DNA from: Flavobacterium sp.
GTDB taxonomy: Bacteria > Bacteroidota > Bacteroidia > Flavobacteriales > Flavobacteriaceae
Length of the DNA: 9,554 nucleotides
Reading direction: 5' to 3'
NCBI GenBank assembly: GCA_030151255.1
Contig: JASLED010000039.1
Location: 1-9,554 of the forward strand
This document shows, in pieces, positions 1 to 7,071 of the stretch. Every line of letters starts with the position of its first letter. Position 1 is the first letter of the stretch. A model generated the notes under the pieces. It was given only the letters and a program-made list of their open reading frames with translations, did not search any database and was not told the DNA's origin. Both the position numbers and the translations under genes were made by a program.

Positions 1-207
1 AAAAGAACCACCTGGTTCCCATAATTGAATTTTATTGCCTTCCATATCTAAAATATGTGCAAATTTTCCGTACGGATACGTTACAATTTCGTCCAATACT
101 GTAACGCCTTCTTGTTTTAGTTGTTCAATTAAAAGTTCTAAGTTTTCAACTCTATAATTAATCATAAAATCTTTTTCAGAAGGCTCAAAATATTTTGTGG
201 TTGAGAC
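1..207 (-). pseudogene. VOC/glyoxalase-family protein, 3' part only, lacking its 5' part and running off the window
   Basis: The minus strand reads in frame from about position 207 down to 1. It contains the stretches YFEPSEKDFMINYRVENLE and YGKFAHILDMEGNKIQLWEP. This is the typical C-terminal half of small glyoxalase/bleomycin-resistance/dioxygenase (VOC) proteins of Bacteroidota, including the final beta strand with the metal-ligand-type glutamate (LWEP). The recognisable family sequence begins near TKYFEP (about 183-198). Upstream the frame stays open but no longer resembles a VOC domain, and it then runs into the IS982 element at about 256. The N-terminal beta-alpha-beta module is therefore missing, and the 5' part of the gene was probably lost in the rearrangement next to it. 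The stop codon lies outside the window. The substrate cannot be told, since VOC proteins range from glyoxalases to antibiotic-binding proteins. An in-frame ATG at 163-165 could start only a fragment. Confidence 0.7.
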
Positions 208-255
208 GTTGTACCTCATTAAACGTAAGGTACTCTCTTTGACTTTCTGCTTGTT

Positions 256-521
256 AACCTGAGTTCGATTATAAAAAGACTAGTTGATTAATTTGTACTC
301 TATCATATCTAATAGCTGGTTTCTTAGGTAGGAAATGATATGCAATGATTCCAGCAATAAGATTAGTAAAGAAATTGACAGGAGATCTGTGTCTAGAATG
401 TTCCACTTGACAAACGTTTTTTAGTTCATCATTTACAGTTTCAATTACGGATCTTTTTCTAAGTAGAATTTTATCCGACATACTCATGGGCGAGTTCTTC
501 ATATTATTTCTTATATTGGTA
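256..521. repeat. Left arm of 266-bp inverted repeat (IS982 3' end)
   Basis: Pairs with 883-1148 without gaps; paired positions always sum to 1404. I count four mismatches by eye: 347/1057, 377/1027, 450/954 and 513/891. This arm carries the genuine 3' end of the transposase reading frame, joined to the core at 522. Confidence 0.9.
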
Positions 522-883
522 ATTAATTCGATTCCATCTAGGAACAATAATTCAGCAAGTTTAGCACCAATATATCCTTTATCAGCAAATAGTTTTCCAA
601 AAATATTTTTTAAGAATCCTTCATTTTTCAAGGGATCACGATCATTTACATTAGCTTGAGTAATGGCAAAACTTAATATTTCACCCTTGTCATTAATAAT
701 GATATGAAGTTTAAAACCATGGAACCAACCAATGGTTGACTTACCAGTTGTTGCAATGTTTTTAAAAACCTTATTTCTACTAATTCTTTTGGATTTACAA
801 ACTTGAATGGGAGTAGAATCTACAAATGAAATACCTGTACATTTGCCTAAACAACATGTTTTAGCAAAGATAGTCATTGGCAT
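269..883 (-). pseudogene. IS982-family transposase, N-terminally truncated
   Basis: This is a DDE transposase fragment of 204 residues. IS982 transposases are usually around 270-300, so roughly the first 80-90 residues are missing. All three expected catalytic residues seem present: D22 in SFVDSTPI, D101 in LFADKGYIG and E148 in RSVIETVNDELK. The IS982-type stretches GWFHGFKLHIIINDKGE and NVNDRDP are also there. The apparent start ATG at 881-883 sits exactly on the junction where the inverted arm begins, so it is accidental. The true frame would have continued upstream into lost sequence. No promoter or natural translation start remains, so the fragment is most likely not expressed, or expressed without the N-terminal DNA-binding part. 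There are no frameshifts or stops in what is left, which points to a fairly recent rearrangement. Confidence 0.85.
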
Positions 884-1148
884 ACCAATACAAGAAATAA
901 TATGAAGAACTCGCCCATGAGTATGTCGGATAAAATTCTACTTAGAAAAAGATTCGTAATTGAAACTGTAAATGATGAACTAAAAAACGTTTGTCAAGTG
1001 GAACATTCTAGACACAGATCTCCTGTTAATTTCTTTACTAATCTTATTGCTGGAATAATTGCATATCATTTCCTACCTAAGAAACCAGCTATTAGATATG
1101 ATAGAGTACAAATTAATCAACTAGTCTTTTTATAATCGAACTCAGGTT
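883..1148. repeat. Right arm of 266-bp inverted repeat (inverted IS982 3' end)
   Basis: Inverted partner of 256-521 (four mismatches). The inner edge is sharp: pairing holds at 883/521 and fails at 882/522. A transcript crossing the element could fold into a very long hairpin with a 361-nt loop. Confidence 0.9.
884..1135 (+). pseudogene. Inverted duplicate of the transposase C-terminus (fragment)
   Basis: The plus strand encodes the last roughly 80 residues of the same IS982 transposase found on the minus strand, including VIETVNDELKNVCQVEH and the common ending INQLVFL. An ATG at 902 opens a 77-codon frame, but it corresponds to an internal Met and is not a gene start. It differs from the other copy by two residues: Phe for Ser in RKRFVIET, next to the catalytic Glu, and Thr for Ile near the inner edge. 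The Ser form looks like the usual IS982 sequence, so this arm appears to be the changed copy. The fragment lacks both catalytic aspartates and cannot be a working transposase. Confidence 0.85.
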
Positions 1149-1214
1149 TATAAGGATTACTCATAATAATTCTTTTTTATGTACGCTATTTCAGGACAAG
1201 ACATAGTACAAATA

Positions 1215-1243
1215 AAAAAGGAAAGCGTTTAACTTTCCTTTTT
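1215..1243 (-). terminator. Hairpin terminator after the response regulator gene
   Basis: A perfect 11-bp stem (AAAAAGGAAAG paired with CTTTCCTTTTT) has a 7-nt loop and lies 23 nt past the stop codon of the minus-strand response regulator. On the minus strand it ends in a T-rich run followed by TTATTTG, as expected of an intrinsic terminator. The stem is A-rich on one side and T-rich on the other, so it could also work from the plus strand. It insulates the two-component operon from the IS element. Confidence 0.75.
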
Positions 1244-1266
1244 GTTATTTTTTCTAGTGATTACTA

Positions 1267-1986
1267 TTATTCTTCGTCATCACCTTTTACAACTAATCTA
1301 AATCCTTCACCGTGGATATTTAGAATTTCTACTGCTTCATCAAGTTTTAAATATTTTCTCAACTTAGCAATATAAACATCCATACTACGAGAAGTGAAAT
1401 AGTTATCATCTCTCCATATTTTTGTTAAAGCAACTTCTCTTGGCATTAAATCATTCTCATAAATTGCTAATAATTTTAGAAGTTCATTCTCTTTTGGGGA
1501 CAACTTAATTGGCTCTTGATCTTCAAATGTCAAGAATCTCAATTTAGAATTCAAATGAAACTTACCAATTTGGAATTCAAATTTCGTATTATCAGCTTTA
1601 ATTTCAGAAGTTTTTCTGTGGATAATTGCTTTTATTTTCATTAAAAGTACCTCTGAATCAAATGGTTTATTTAAATAATCATCTGCTCCTACTTTGTATC
1701 CTCTTAAAACATCCTCTTTCATTGATTTTGCTGTTAAGAAAATAATTGGCACTTCTTTATTTTTTTCACGGATTTCTTTGGCTAATGTAAACCCGTCTTT
1801 GTAAGGCATCATCACATCTAAAATACATAAATCGAAAGTATCTCTTTTAAATTTTTCGAAACCTTCCATTCCGTTTTTAGCTAATGTAACCTCAAAATCA
1901 TTTATTGCTAAATAATCTTTTAAGATTGCACCGAAATTCGGATCATCTTCTACTAATAAAATTTTTTTGTTGTTTGTTGTTTCCAT
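1267..1986 (-). CDS. OmpR/PhoB-type response regulator (RprY-like)
   Basis: This is a cytoplasmic transcription factor of 239 residues that is switched on by phosphoryl transfer from a histidine kinase. Residues 7-125 form the receiver: acidic pair D14-D15, phospho-acceptor D57 in CILDVMMP, switch Thr85 in IFLTAK, and Lys107 in NKPF. Residues about 138-235 form the winged-helix DNA-binding domain (LSPKENELLKLLA; SRSMDVYIAKLRKYL; INIHGEGF-type ending), followed by a short acidic tail (GDDEE). The gene starts 8 nt after the stop of the histidine kinase gene on the same strand, so the two are a cognate pair read from one message ending in the hairpin at 1215-1243. Length and order match the RprX/RprY pair of Bacteroides, but I cannot confirm orthology by eye. 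The target genes are unknown. Confidence 0.93.
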   Translation of the reverse strand: METTNNKKILLVEDDPNFGAILKDYLAINDFEVTLAKNGMEGFEKFKRDTFDLCILDVMMPYKDGFTLAKEIREKNKEVPIIFLTAKSMKEDVLRGYKVGADDYLNKPFDSEVLLMKIKAIIHRKTSEIKADNTKFEFQIGKFHLNSKLRFLTFEDQEPIKLSPKENELLKLLAIYENDLMPREVALTKIWRDDNYFTSRSMDVYIAKLRKYLKLDEAVEILNIHGEGFRLVVKGDDEE

Positions 1987-1994
1987 ATTATTGA

Positions 1995-3581
1995 TTAATT
2001 TATTAAAGGCATTTTTATAATAAATGTACTTCCTTTTCCTTTTTCACTTTCCACATATACTTGTGCATTGTGATCCTCTACAATTTGCTGTACATAAGCA
2101 AGTCCTAATCCATGACCTTTTACATTGTGCAAATCTCCTGTATGCTCTCGGTAGAATTTATTAAAAATGCGTTTTTGTGCATTTTTACTCATTCCTATTC
2201 CCTGATCAATCACTTTTACAAGAATATAATCTTTAATATTCTCTGTATAAACATCAATTATCGGGGGATTAATTGAATATTTAATTGCGTTATCCAGCAT
2301 ATTTACTACCATACTTGTTAGATGAAAATCATTTCCTAAAATATCTGATCTTCTAGCGTCAAGATGTAAATTAATTTCACCTCCTTTATCTTGTACTATT
2401 AAACTAACATGATCTACGGCTGATTCTATCACTTCATGTATATCGACAGTTTCTTTTTCTGATTCGAATTCTCTTCTTTCTAATTTAGAGATTCTCAAAA
2501 CATTTTCCACCTGGGCATGCATTCGTTTATTTTCTTCCCTTATCATGTTTAAATAACGGTTTACCATTTCTGGATTACCTAACACTTTTGGATTTTTTAT
2601 AGCATCTAAAGCTAAATTTATAGTTGCTATAGGTGTTTTGAATTCATGTGTCATATTATTTATAAAATCAGTTTTCATTTCTGAAATCTGTTTTTGTTTA
2701 AACAATTGCTTAATAGCATTTAAATAAGCTGCTATAATTACTATTGTAAATAATATAGATAAAAATGTAATTCCTATTAATGATGAGAATAAATATTTGC
2801 TTTTCTCTGGAAAGGTAACATATAAATGATATTTACTTTTTCCTTCATTATTTTTAAAAATAGGTATTCCGTAAGTTGATGTTTCGTTATATTCAAAATC
2901 ATCAGATCTTATTTTTGTTGCTAAGCCTTTGTTGTATACACCAAATTCAAATTTAGCATTTACCCCATATTGGTTTAGTTCACTTTGTAATAATTCTTGT
3001 AACTTTTCCTTTGAAATTCTTTCATCAATTGGTTTTAATGCAACTATATCTTTAAAATATATTTCAAATTGTGCTTTATCAAGAACATCAAGGTTTCCTG
3101 ATTTCTCAATTACCTCATCTGGTATTCCTTGTCCTAAGCTTGTATTTGCTCGGTCAAATCCACCTCCTTTTTTTATTTCTATTCTCCTTTTAGCGACAAA
3201 ACTTTTAATATTAGTACTATCGGCTCTTTTATCAAAGAACGAACTACGCAAATTAAAATCTTCTAAAACTAATGTATTTGTATAAAATATCTCTTCGTTT
3301 GTTTGAGGATCTCTTTTTAAGAAATAAATTTCTGTTAATGCGCTATTTTTGGGTGCTTCATCAATAGTATCTTTTATACTATTGTACATTTTGTAAAACT
3401 CTAATGCTTCATTTTGTTCTATTGTATTAGATACATTTCCAACAACTTGTTGCACATGATATTTGAATTGCTCTTCATTATTGTTATATGAGCTTACAAT
3501 CCAATACAACTGCACAATAATAATTCCTATTAAGGAAAAACTCATTATAGAGACTAATACTCTAAACCTCACCCTATTCAT
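1995..3581 (-). CDS. Membrane sensor histidine kinase (RprX-like)
   Basis: This sensor kinase phosphorylates the adjacent response regulator. From the ATG at 3579-3581 it has 528 residues. Residues below are numbered from an alternative TTG start at 3590, three codons earlier. A first membrane helix lies at about 12-33 and a large periplasmic region at about 34-268, in which I recognise no known sensor fold. A second helix spans about 269-291, and the H-box MTHEFKTPIA gives phospho-acceptor H315. The catalytic domain has the N-box NMLDNAIKYS (N434), the G1 box VIDQGIGM, the F-box-like FNKFYR and the G2 box GHGLGLAYV. There is almost no space for a HAMP domain between the second helix and the H-box helix. 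I prefer the ATG because the TTG overlaps a promoter -7 box at 3588-3595. It resembles Bacteroides RprX in length and layout. Confidence 0.92.
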   Translation of the reverse strand: MNRVRFRVLVSIMSFSLIGIIIVQLYWIVSSYNNNEEQFKYHVQQVVGNVSNTIEQNEALEFYKMYNSIKDTIDEAPKNSALTEIYFLKRDPQTNEEIFYTNTLVLEDFNLRSSFFDKRADSTNIKSFVAKRRIEIKKGGGFDRANTSLGQGIPDEVIEKSGNLDVLDKAQFEIYFKDIVALKPIDERISKEKLQELLQSELNQYGVNAKFEFGVYNKGLATKIRSDDFEYNETSTYGIPIFKNNEGKSKYHLYVTFPEKSKYLFSSLIGITFLSILFTIVIIAAYLNAIKQLFKQKQISEMKTDFINNMTHEFKTPIATINLALDAIKNPKVLGNPEMVNRYLNMIREENKRMHAQVENVLRISKLERREFESEKETVDIHEVIESAVDHVSLIVQDKGGEINLHLDARRSDILGNDFHLTSMVVNMLDNAIKYSINPPIIDVYTENIKDYILVKVIDQGIGMSKNAQKRIFNKFYREHTGDLHNVKGHGLGLAYVQQIVEDHNAQVYVESEKGKGSTFIIKMPLIN

Positions 3582-3587
3582 CAAATA

Positions 3588-3619
3588 CAAATTTATGACT
3601 AATTATACATATTTACCAA
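3588..3619 (-). promoter_or_regulatory. Bacteroidota-type promoter for the kinase-regulator pair
   Basis: On the minus strand, TTG (3617-3619) and TAAATTTG (3588-3595) are separated by 21 nt. They match the Bacteroidota -33 and TAnnTTTG -7 elements. They lie in the 51-nt gap after the coaE stop and just before the kinase ATG (3581), which would give a very short or absent leader. The kinase-regulator pair can therefore be transcribed apart from coaE. Confidence 0.5.
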
Positions 3620-3641
3620 CAGTTAACATAAAATTAACCCG

Positions 3642-4241
3642 TTAAACTAAATTATTTTTATTTTTAATATCTTGAACTATAGCAATAATCTCTTTTTTAA
3701 CCAATTCTTTATTGATATTATTAATAACATAATGACTTTTCATTGCTTTTTTATCATCAGATAGTTGATTATTGATGATATTTATTACATCATTCTCAGA
3801 AACGTTATCTCTTTCAACAACTCGCTTTATTCTAACATAATCTGGTGCAGTAACAAGAATTATATAGTTAAAATCATGCTCTAATTTATTTTCAAATAAC
3901 AAAGCTGTTTCTTTTACAACAATCGGATAACATTTATGTTCTTCTAGCCAAGCTTCAAAATCATATTTTACCAATGGATGTATTACATCATTTAACGCAG
4001 TTAACAATTTATTATTATCAAAAACTATTGTTCTAATTTTCGATCGATCTAAAAAACCTTTTTCAGTAATTACATTTTGATCAAATATTGCCTGCACCGC
4101 TTTTACTACTTCTGGCTTATCCATAATAGTTTTTGCTTTATTATCAGCAATATAAACTGGCACATCCATTTCTCTTAAAAAATTAGCAATCAAAGTTTTA
4201 CCACTCCCTATACCACCTGTTAATCCTAATAATATGCTCAT
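3642..4241 (-). CDS. coaE: Dephospho-CoA kinase
   Basis: This cytoplasmic enzyme carries out the last step of coenzyme A synthesis: ATP-dependent phosphorylation of the ribose 3'-hydroxyl of dephospho-CoA. The 199 residues fit the family's usual length of about 200. The P-loop GLTGGIGSGKT is at residues 6-16. The conserved Asp in VYIADNKAK (D33) is the likely catalytic base. IHPLV (88-91), KETALLFE (110-117) with the lid-side acidic and hydrophobic residues, and the TAPDYVRIKRVVERD region (131-145) are all typical CoaE landmarks. The start ATG is 8 nt after the stop of the glycosyltransferase gene upstream, so both are read from that promoter. The following kinase gene has its own promoter. 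It is a housekeeping gene and nothing suggests transfer. Confidence 0.96.
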   Translation of the reverse strand: MSILLGLTGGIGSGKTLIANFLREMDVPVYIADNKAKTIMDKPEVVKAVQAIFDQNVITEKGFLDRSKIRTIVFDNNKLLTALNDVIHPLVKYDFEAWLEEHKCYPIVVKETALLFENKLEHDFNYIILVTAPDYVRIKRVVERDNVSENDVINIINNQLSDDKKAMKSHYVINNINKELVKKEIIAIVQDIKNKNNLV

Positions 4242-4249
4242 TTGATTTA

Positions 4250-5245
4250 TTATTTAAAAAACATTTCTGGCATACCTTCTTCAGCTTTTTTATGTAATAA
4301 ATTCAATATATAATTTGATTTAACAAAACCAATACCATATCCAAAAAATTGTACAAAAACTGCAAATATTACCAAAAAAGAAACTAAAATATTTTTTTCT
4401 TTATACAAAGAAAGTAAAAATAATGATATATAATATACTAAAAATATATTAAATAACCAATTTTCTCCAAACAGCATAAAAATTAAACTTAAACAAAATC
4501 CAATTACAAAAATACTTGGAAACCAATAAGTAATGCTTGAATATGAAGGATAACGTTGATTTAATATAGGTCTTGCTTTTCCGAATTTATTAACTTGTGT
4601 ATAAAATTTATTAAAATCTATTCTTCGTTTATGATAAACGAATGCTTTGGGAAATAATTGACTTTCAAAACCTAAATTCCATAATCTTATGGTTAAATCA
4701 GGATCTTCTCCAGGATGAATTTTACCAAATCCGCCAGACATATTAAATGCTTTTTGAGAAATTCCCATATTAAAACTTCTTGGCTGAAATTTACTTAATC
4801 GTTCTGTTCCGCCTCTAATTCCTCCTGTTGTTAAAAAAGATGTCATTGCAAAATTGATTGCTTTTTGCACATTAGAAAAACTATCTAACGCATTATCTGG
4901 ACCTCCAAAACAATCTACAAATCCTTCCTTTAAATAATTATCTACAGTTTGCAAATATTGCTTAGGCAAAATACAATCAGAATCCAAAATTATAAAGTAA
5001 TTTCCTTTAGCCTTGCGCATTCCATAATTTCTAGAATCGCCCGGACCTGAGTTTTCTTTGTAATAATAAGTAATATTCAATTGATTGGCATATTTATCTA
5101 CCACAGCCTTAGAATCTATGGTTGAGCCATCTTCTACAATCACTATTTCAAAATCGCCTGTATAATTTTGACAAACCAAACTTTCCAACAACTCATCCAC
5201 TTCATTCGGACGATTATAAACAGGCACTACAAATGAATAAAACAT
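4250..5245 (-). CDS. Family 2 glycosyltransferase, membrane-attached
   Basis: This is a GT-A fold enzyme that would transfer a sugar from a nucleotide-sugar at the inner face of the membrane. Residue numbers start from an upstream ATG at 5263. The N-terminal strand FVVPVYNRP (11-19), VEDGS (43-47) and the metal-binding DSD motif (94-96 in ILDSDC) are typical of GT2. So are GPGDSRNYG, the acceptor-side GEDPDLTIRLW (185-195) and the HKRR that follows (211-214). Three hydrophobic helices near 248-265, 268-287 and 291-316 end the protein and probably hold it in the membrane. The donor and acceptor cannot be told. I place the start at the second ATG (5243-5245), giving MFYSFVVPVYN. The first ATG lies 1 nt from the promoter -7 box and would be at or before the transcription start. 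Likely cotranscribed with coaE (8-nt gap). Confidence 0.9.
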   Translation of the reverse strand: MFYSFVVPVYNRPNEVDELLESLVCQNYTGDFEIVIVEDGSTIDSKAVVDKYANQLNITYYYKENSGPGDSRNYGMRKAKGNYFIILDSDCILPKQYLQTVDNYLKEGFVDCFGGPDNALDSFSNVQKAINFAMTSFLTTGGIRGGTERLSKFQPRSFNMGISQKAFNMSGGFGKIHPGEDPDLTIRLWNLGFESQLFPKAFVYHKRRIDFNKFYTQVNKFGKARPILNQRYPSYSSITYWFPSIFVIGFCLSLIFMLFGENWLFNIFLVYYISLFLLSLYKEKNILVSFLVIFAVFVQFFGYGIGFVKSNYILNLLHKKAEEGMPEMFFK

Positions 5246-5264
5246 ATTTTTCTTAATAAACATA

Positions 5265-5298
5265 CAAAAATATTATTTAGGAAGTTGGTTTACAAAAA
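5265..5298 (-). promoter_or_regulatory. Bacteroidota-type promoter for glycosyltransferase-coaE
   Basis: On the minus strand, TTTTTG (5293-5298) and TATTTTTG (5265-5272) are exactly 20 nt apart. This is a very good match to the Bacteroidota TTTG-N19-21-TAnnTTTG promoter. Transcription would begin near 5258-5260, which rules against the ATG at 5263 and supports the ATG at 5245. Confidence 0.6.
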
Positions 5299-5517
5299 TT
5301 GATCATTATATTTATATACCATAATTAATTTTTTTTCGTTCTACTATAGAATTATATAAAAAACTAATGTAAAGCATTTTTAATTTCATTAACATATTAT
5401 TAGTTTATTATAAAAAAACAGATTAAAAACAATTCAGCTTACTGTTTTTTATCCGAAAAAAAATGAAATTTTCAGTTATTTAATTATCTGACTTTACTAC
5501 ATCAAAATTTAAAAACT
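5299..5517. other. AT-rich divergent intergenic region before porX
   Basis: With the glycosyltransferase promoter, this makes about 250 bp without a gene between the divergent glycosyltransferase and porX. No open frame of note was found on either strand. I could not find a clear TAnnTTTG element pointing toward porX, so its promoter is either degenerate or of another sigma type. The only structure seen is a 9-bp inverted repeat at 5413-5450. There is no Shine-Dalgarno sequence; the bases before the porX ATG are A/T only apart from one C, as usual in this phylum. Confidence 0.5.
5413..5450 (+). repeat. 9-bp inverted repeat upstream of porX
   Basis: AAAAAACAG (5413-5421) pairs with CTGTTTTTT (5442-5450) across a 20-nt loop, 67 nt before the porX ATG. 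If transcription starts upstream, this could fold in the porX leader and would end in a T-run, like a weak terminator or attenuator. A/T-rich pairs dominate, so chance is possible. Confidence 0.3.
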
Positions 5518-7071
5518 ATGCATGCAATAAATATACTTTGGGTTGATGATGAAATTGATTTATTAAAACCTCACATTATTTTCTTACAAAAAAAAGACTA
5601 CCAAATTACAACTGCTACCAATGGCACAGATGCAATAGAGCTTTTTCAAAACAATCATTTTGATATTGTTTTTCTTGATGAAAATATGCCTGGTTTAACC
5701 GGACTTGAAACATTAAACGAAATAAAAGCCATAAAAAATAATATTCCCGTTGTTATGATTACAAAAAGCGAGGAAGAATATATTATGGAAGAAGCAATTG
5801 GCGCAAAAATTACAGATTATTTAATAAAACCAGTAAATCCGAATCAGATTTTATTATCATTGAAGAAAAATTTAGATGATTCGCGCATTATTTCTGAACG
5901 ATCTTCTTTGAGCTATCAAAAAGAATTTCGAAATATTGCTATGGATTTAATGGCAGTAAATACCAATGAAGATTGGATTTCGCTATATAGAAAATTACTA
6001 TTTTGGGAAACTAAACTTGAAAATATTGACGATCAAAATTTAATAAATATTTTAATTGGTCAGAAGAATGAAGCCAATTCATTATTTGGAAAATTTATTG
6101 AAAAAAATTACGAAGGTTGGATAAACAATGAAACAGACAAACCTACTTTTTCTCATGAAATAATAAAAAAATGGATTGTTCCTGAACTAAAAAAAGAAAA
6201 TAATAAAATACTTTTTATTGTAATAGATAATATGCGATACGATCAATGGAAAGCTTTTGAGCCCATTGTAAGTAATTATTATAAAGTAGAACGAGAAGAA
6301 GCTTATTTTTCTATTCTTCCTACCACAACACAATATGCTAGAAATGCTATTTTTTCGGGATTAACTCCTTTACAAATGGAGCAATTACATCCAAATTTAT
6401 GGAAAAATGATATCGATGAAGGCGGAAAAAATTTATACGAAAAAGAGTTCTTACAAGAACAATTAAAACGCTTAAGATTATCCGTTAATCACGAATATTA
6501 CAAGATAACCAATCAAAAAGAAGGAAAAAAGTTAATCGAAAATTTTAACGCCATTAAAAACAATCAATTTATCACATTGGTTTACAACTTTGTAGATATG
6601 CTTTCGCATGCAAAAACAGAAATGGAAGTAATAAAAGAATTGGCTTCGAATGATAAAGCTTATCGTTCTTTGGCTACAAGTTGGTTCAAAAACTCTTCCT
6701 TATTAGAGCTCATTCAGCACGCCCAACAAGCTGGCTTTAAATTGGCGATTACAACTGACCATGGAACCATAAATTGCAATACTCCATCAAAAGTAATTGG
6801 CGATAAAAACACGAGTTCTAACTTGAGATACAAAACAGGAAAAAGCCTAACATTTGAAAAAAAAGACGTTTACTATGTAAAAGATCCTAAAAAACTACAG
6901 CTTCCTGCCATTAATTTATCGAGTTCTTTTATTTTTGCAAAGAATGATTATTTCTTAGCTTATCAAAACAATTATAACCATTATGTATCTTATTATAAAA
7001 ATACATACCAACACGGAGGTATTTCGTTAGAAGAAATGATTATTCCATTTATAATTTTAAATCCTAAATAA
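5518..7071 (+). CDS. porX: PorX, response regulator with PglZ domain controlling type IX secretion
   Basis: PorX regulates type IX secretion system genes in Bacteroidota together with the kinase PorY. Its PglZ domain is a zinc-dependent phosphodiesterase acting on oligonucleotides in studied members. The 517 residues match the family (518 in Porphyromonas). Residues 4-118 form the receiver: D10-D11, phospho-acceptor D54 in VFLDENMPG, T82 and K104 in YLIKP. A helical linker (about 125-225) leads to the PglZ domain. Its alkaline-phosphatase-like metal and nucleophile residues can be seen: D237 in FIVIDNMRYDQW, the Thr cluster 269-271 in LPTTTQYAR, D360 and H364 in NFVDMLSHA, D414-H415 in ITTDHG, and H499 in YQHGG. 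There is no DNA-binding domain. The stop overlaps the tsaE start by one base (TAATG). The cognate kinase PorY is usually encoded elsewhere; the kinase at 1995-3581 looks RprX-like instead. Confidence 0.95.
   Translation: MHAINILWVDDEIDLLKPHIIFLQKKDYQITTATNGTDAIELFQNNHFDIVFLDENMPGLTGLETLNEIKAIKNNIPVVMITKSEEEYIMEEAIGAKITDYLIKPVNPNQILLSLKKNLDDSRIISERSSLSYQKEFRNIAMDLMAVNTNEDWISLYRKLLFWETKLENIDDQNLINILIGQKNEANSLFGKFIEKNYEGWINNETDKPTFSHEIIKKWIVPELKKENNKILFIVIDNMRYDQWKAFEPIVSNYYKVEREEAYFSILPTTTQYARNAIFSGLTPLQMEQLHPNLWKNDIDEGGKNLYEKEFLQEQLKRLRLSVNHEYYKITNQKEGKKLIENFNAIKNNQFITLVYNFVDMLSHAKTEMEVIKELASNDKAYRSLATSWFKNSSLLELIQHAQQAGFKLAITTDHGTINCNTPSKVIGDKNTSSNLRYKTGKSLTFEKKDVYYVKDPKKLQLPAINLSSSFIFAKNDYFLAYQNNYNHYVSYYKNTYQHGGISLEEMIIPFIILNPK

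Larger units (their letters stand above)
256..1148 (-). mobile_element. Rearranged IS982-family insertion sequence with two inverted copies of the same end
   Basis: The element is bounded by AACCTGAGTTCG at 256 and its reverse complement ending at 1148. It contains an IS982-type DDE transposase core on the minus strand. A normal IS982 element is roughly 1 kb with short imperfect terminal inverted repeats. Here the two ends match for 266 bp, because the part that should carry the transposase 5' end is replaced by an inverted copy of the 3' end. The flanking bases (left side ...GCTTGTT, right side TATAAGG...) show no target-site duplication. The element therefore did not arrive as one simple insertion, or it has been rearranged since. 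It is probably immobile by itself, but its ends could still be acted on by an intact transposase elsewhere in the genome. Confidence 0.8.

Noticed and set aside
902..1135. 77-codon plus-strand reading frame as a separate gene
   Set aside because: It is the inverted copy of the transposase C-terminus and begins at an internal Met. It lacks two catalytic acids.
245..1160. Target-site duplication around the IS element
   Set aside because: The bases outside the two ends (GCTTGTT and TATAAGG) do not match at any offset I tried.
2929..3285. 118-codon plus-strand reading frame inside the kinase gene
   Set aside because: It is antisense to a clearly coding kinase and has no recognisable motif; an overlap by chance.
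3463..3645. 60-codon plus-strand reading frame over the kinase start
   Set aside because: It overlaps the kinase N-terminus and promoter on the other strand and resembles nothing known.
5518..7071. PglZ domain suggesting a BREX/Pgl phage-defence locus
   Set aside because: The receiver-PglZ layout is that of PorX, and no BrxC, PglX or other BREX genes are nearby. The neighbours tsaE and ald are housekeeping genes.
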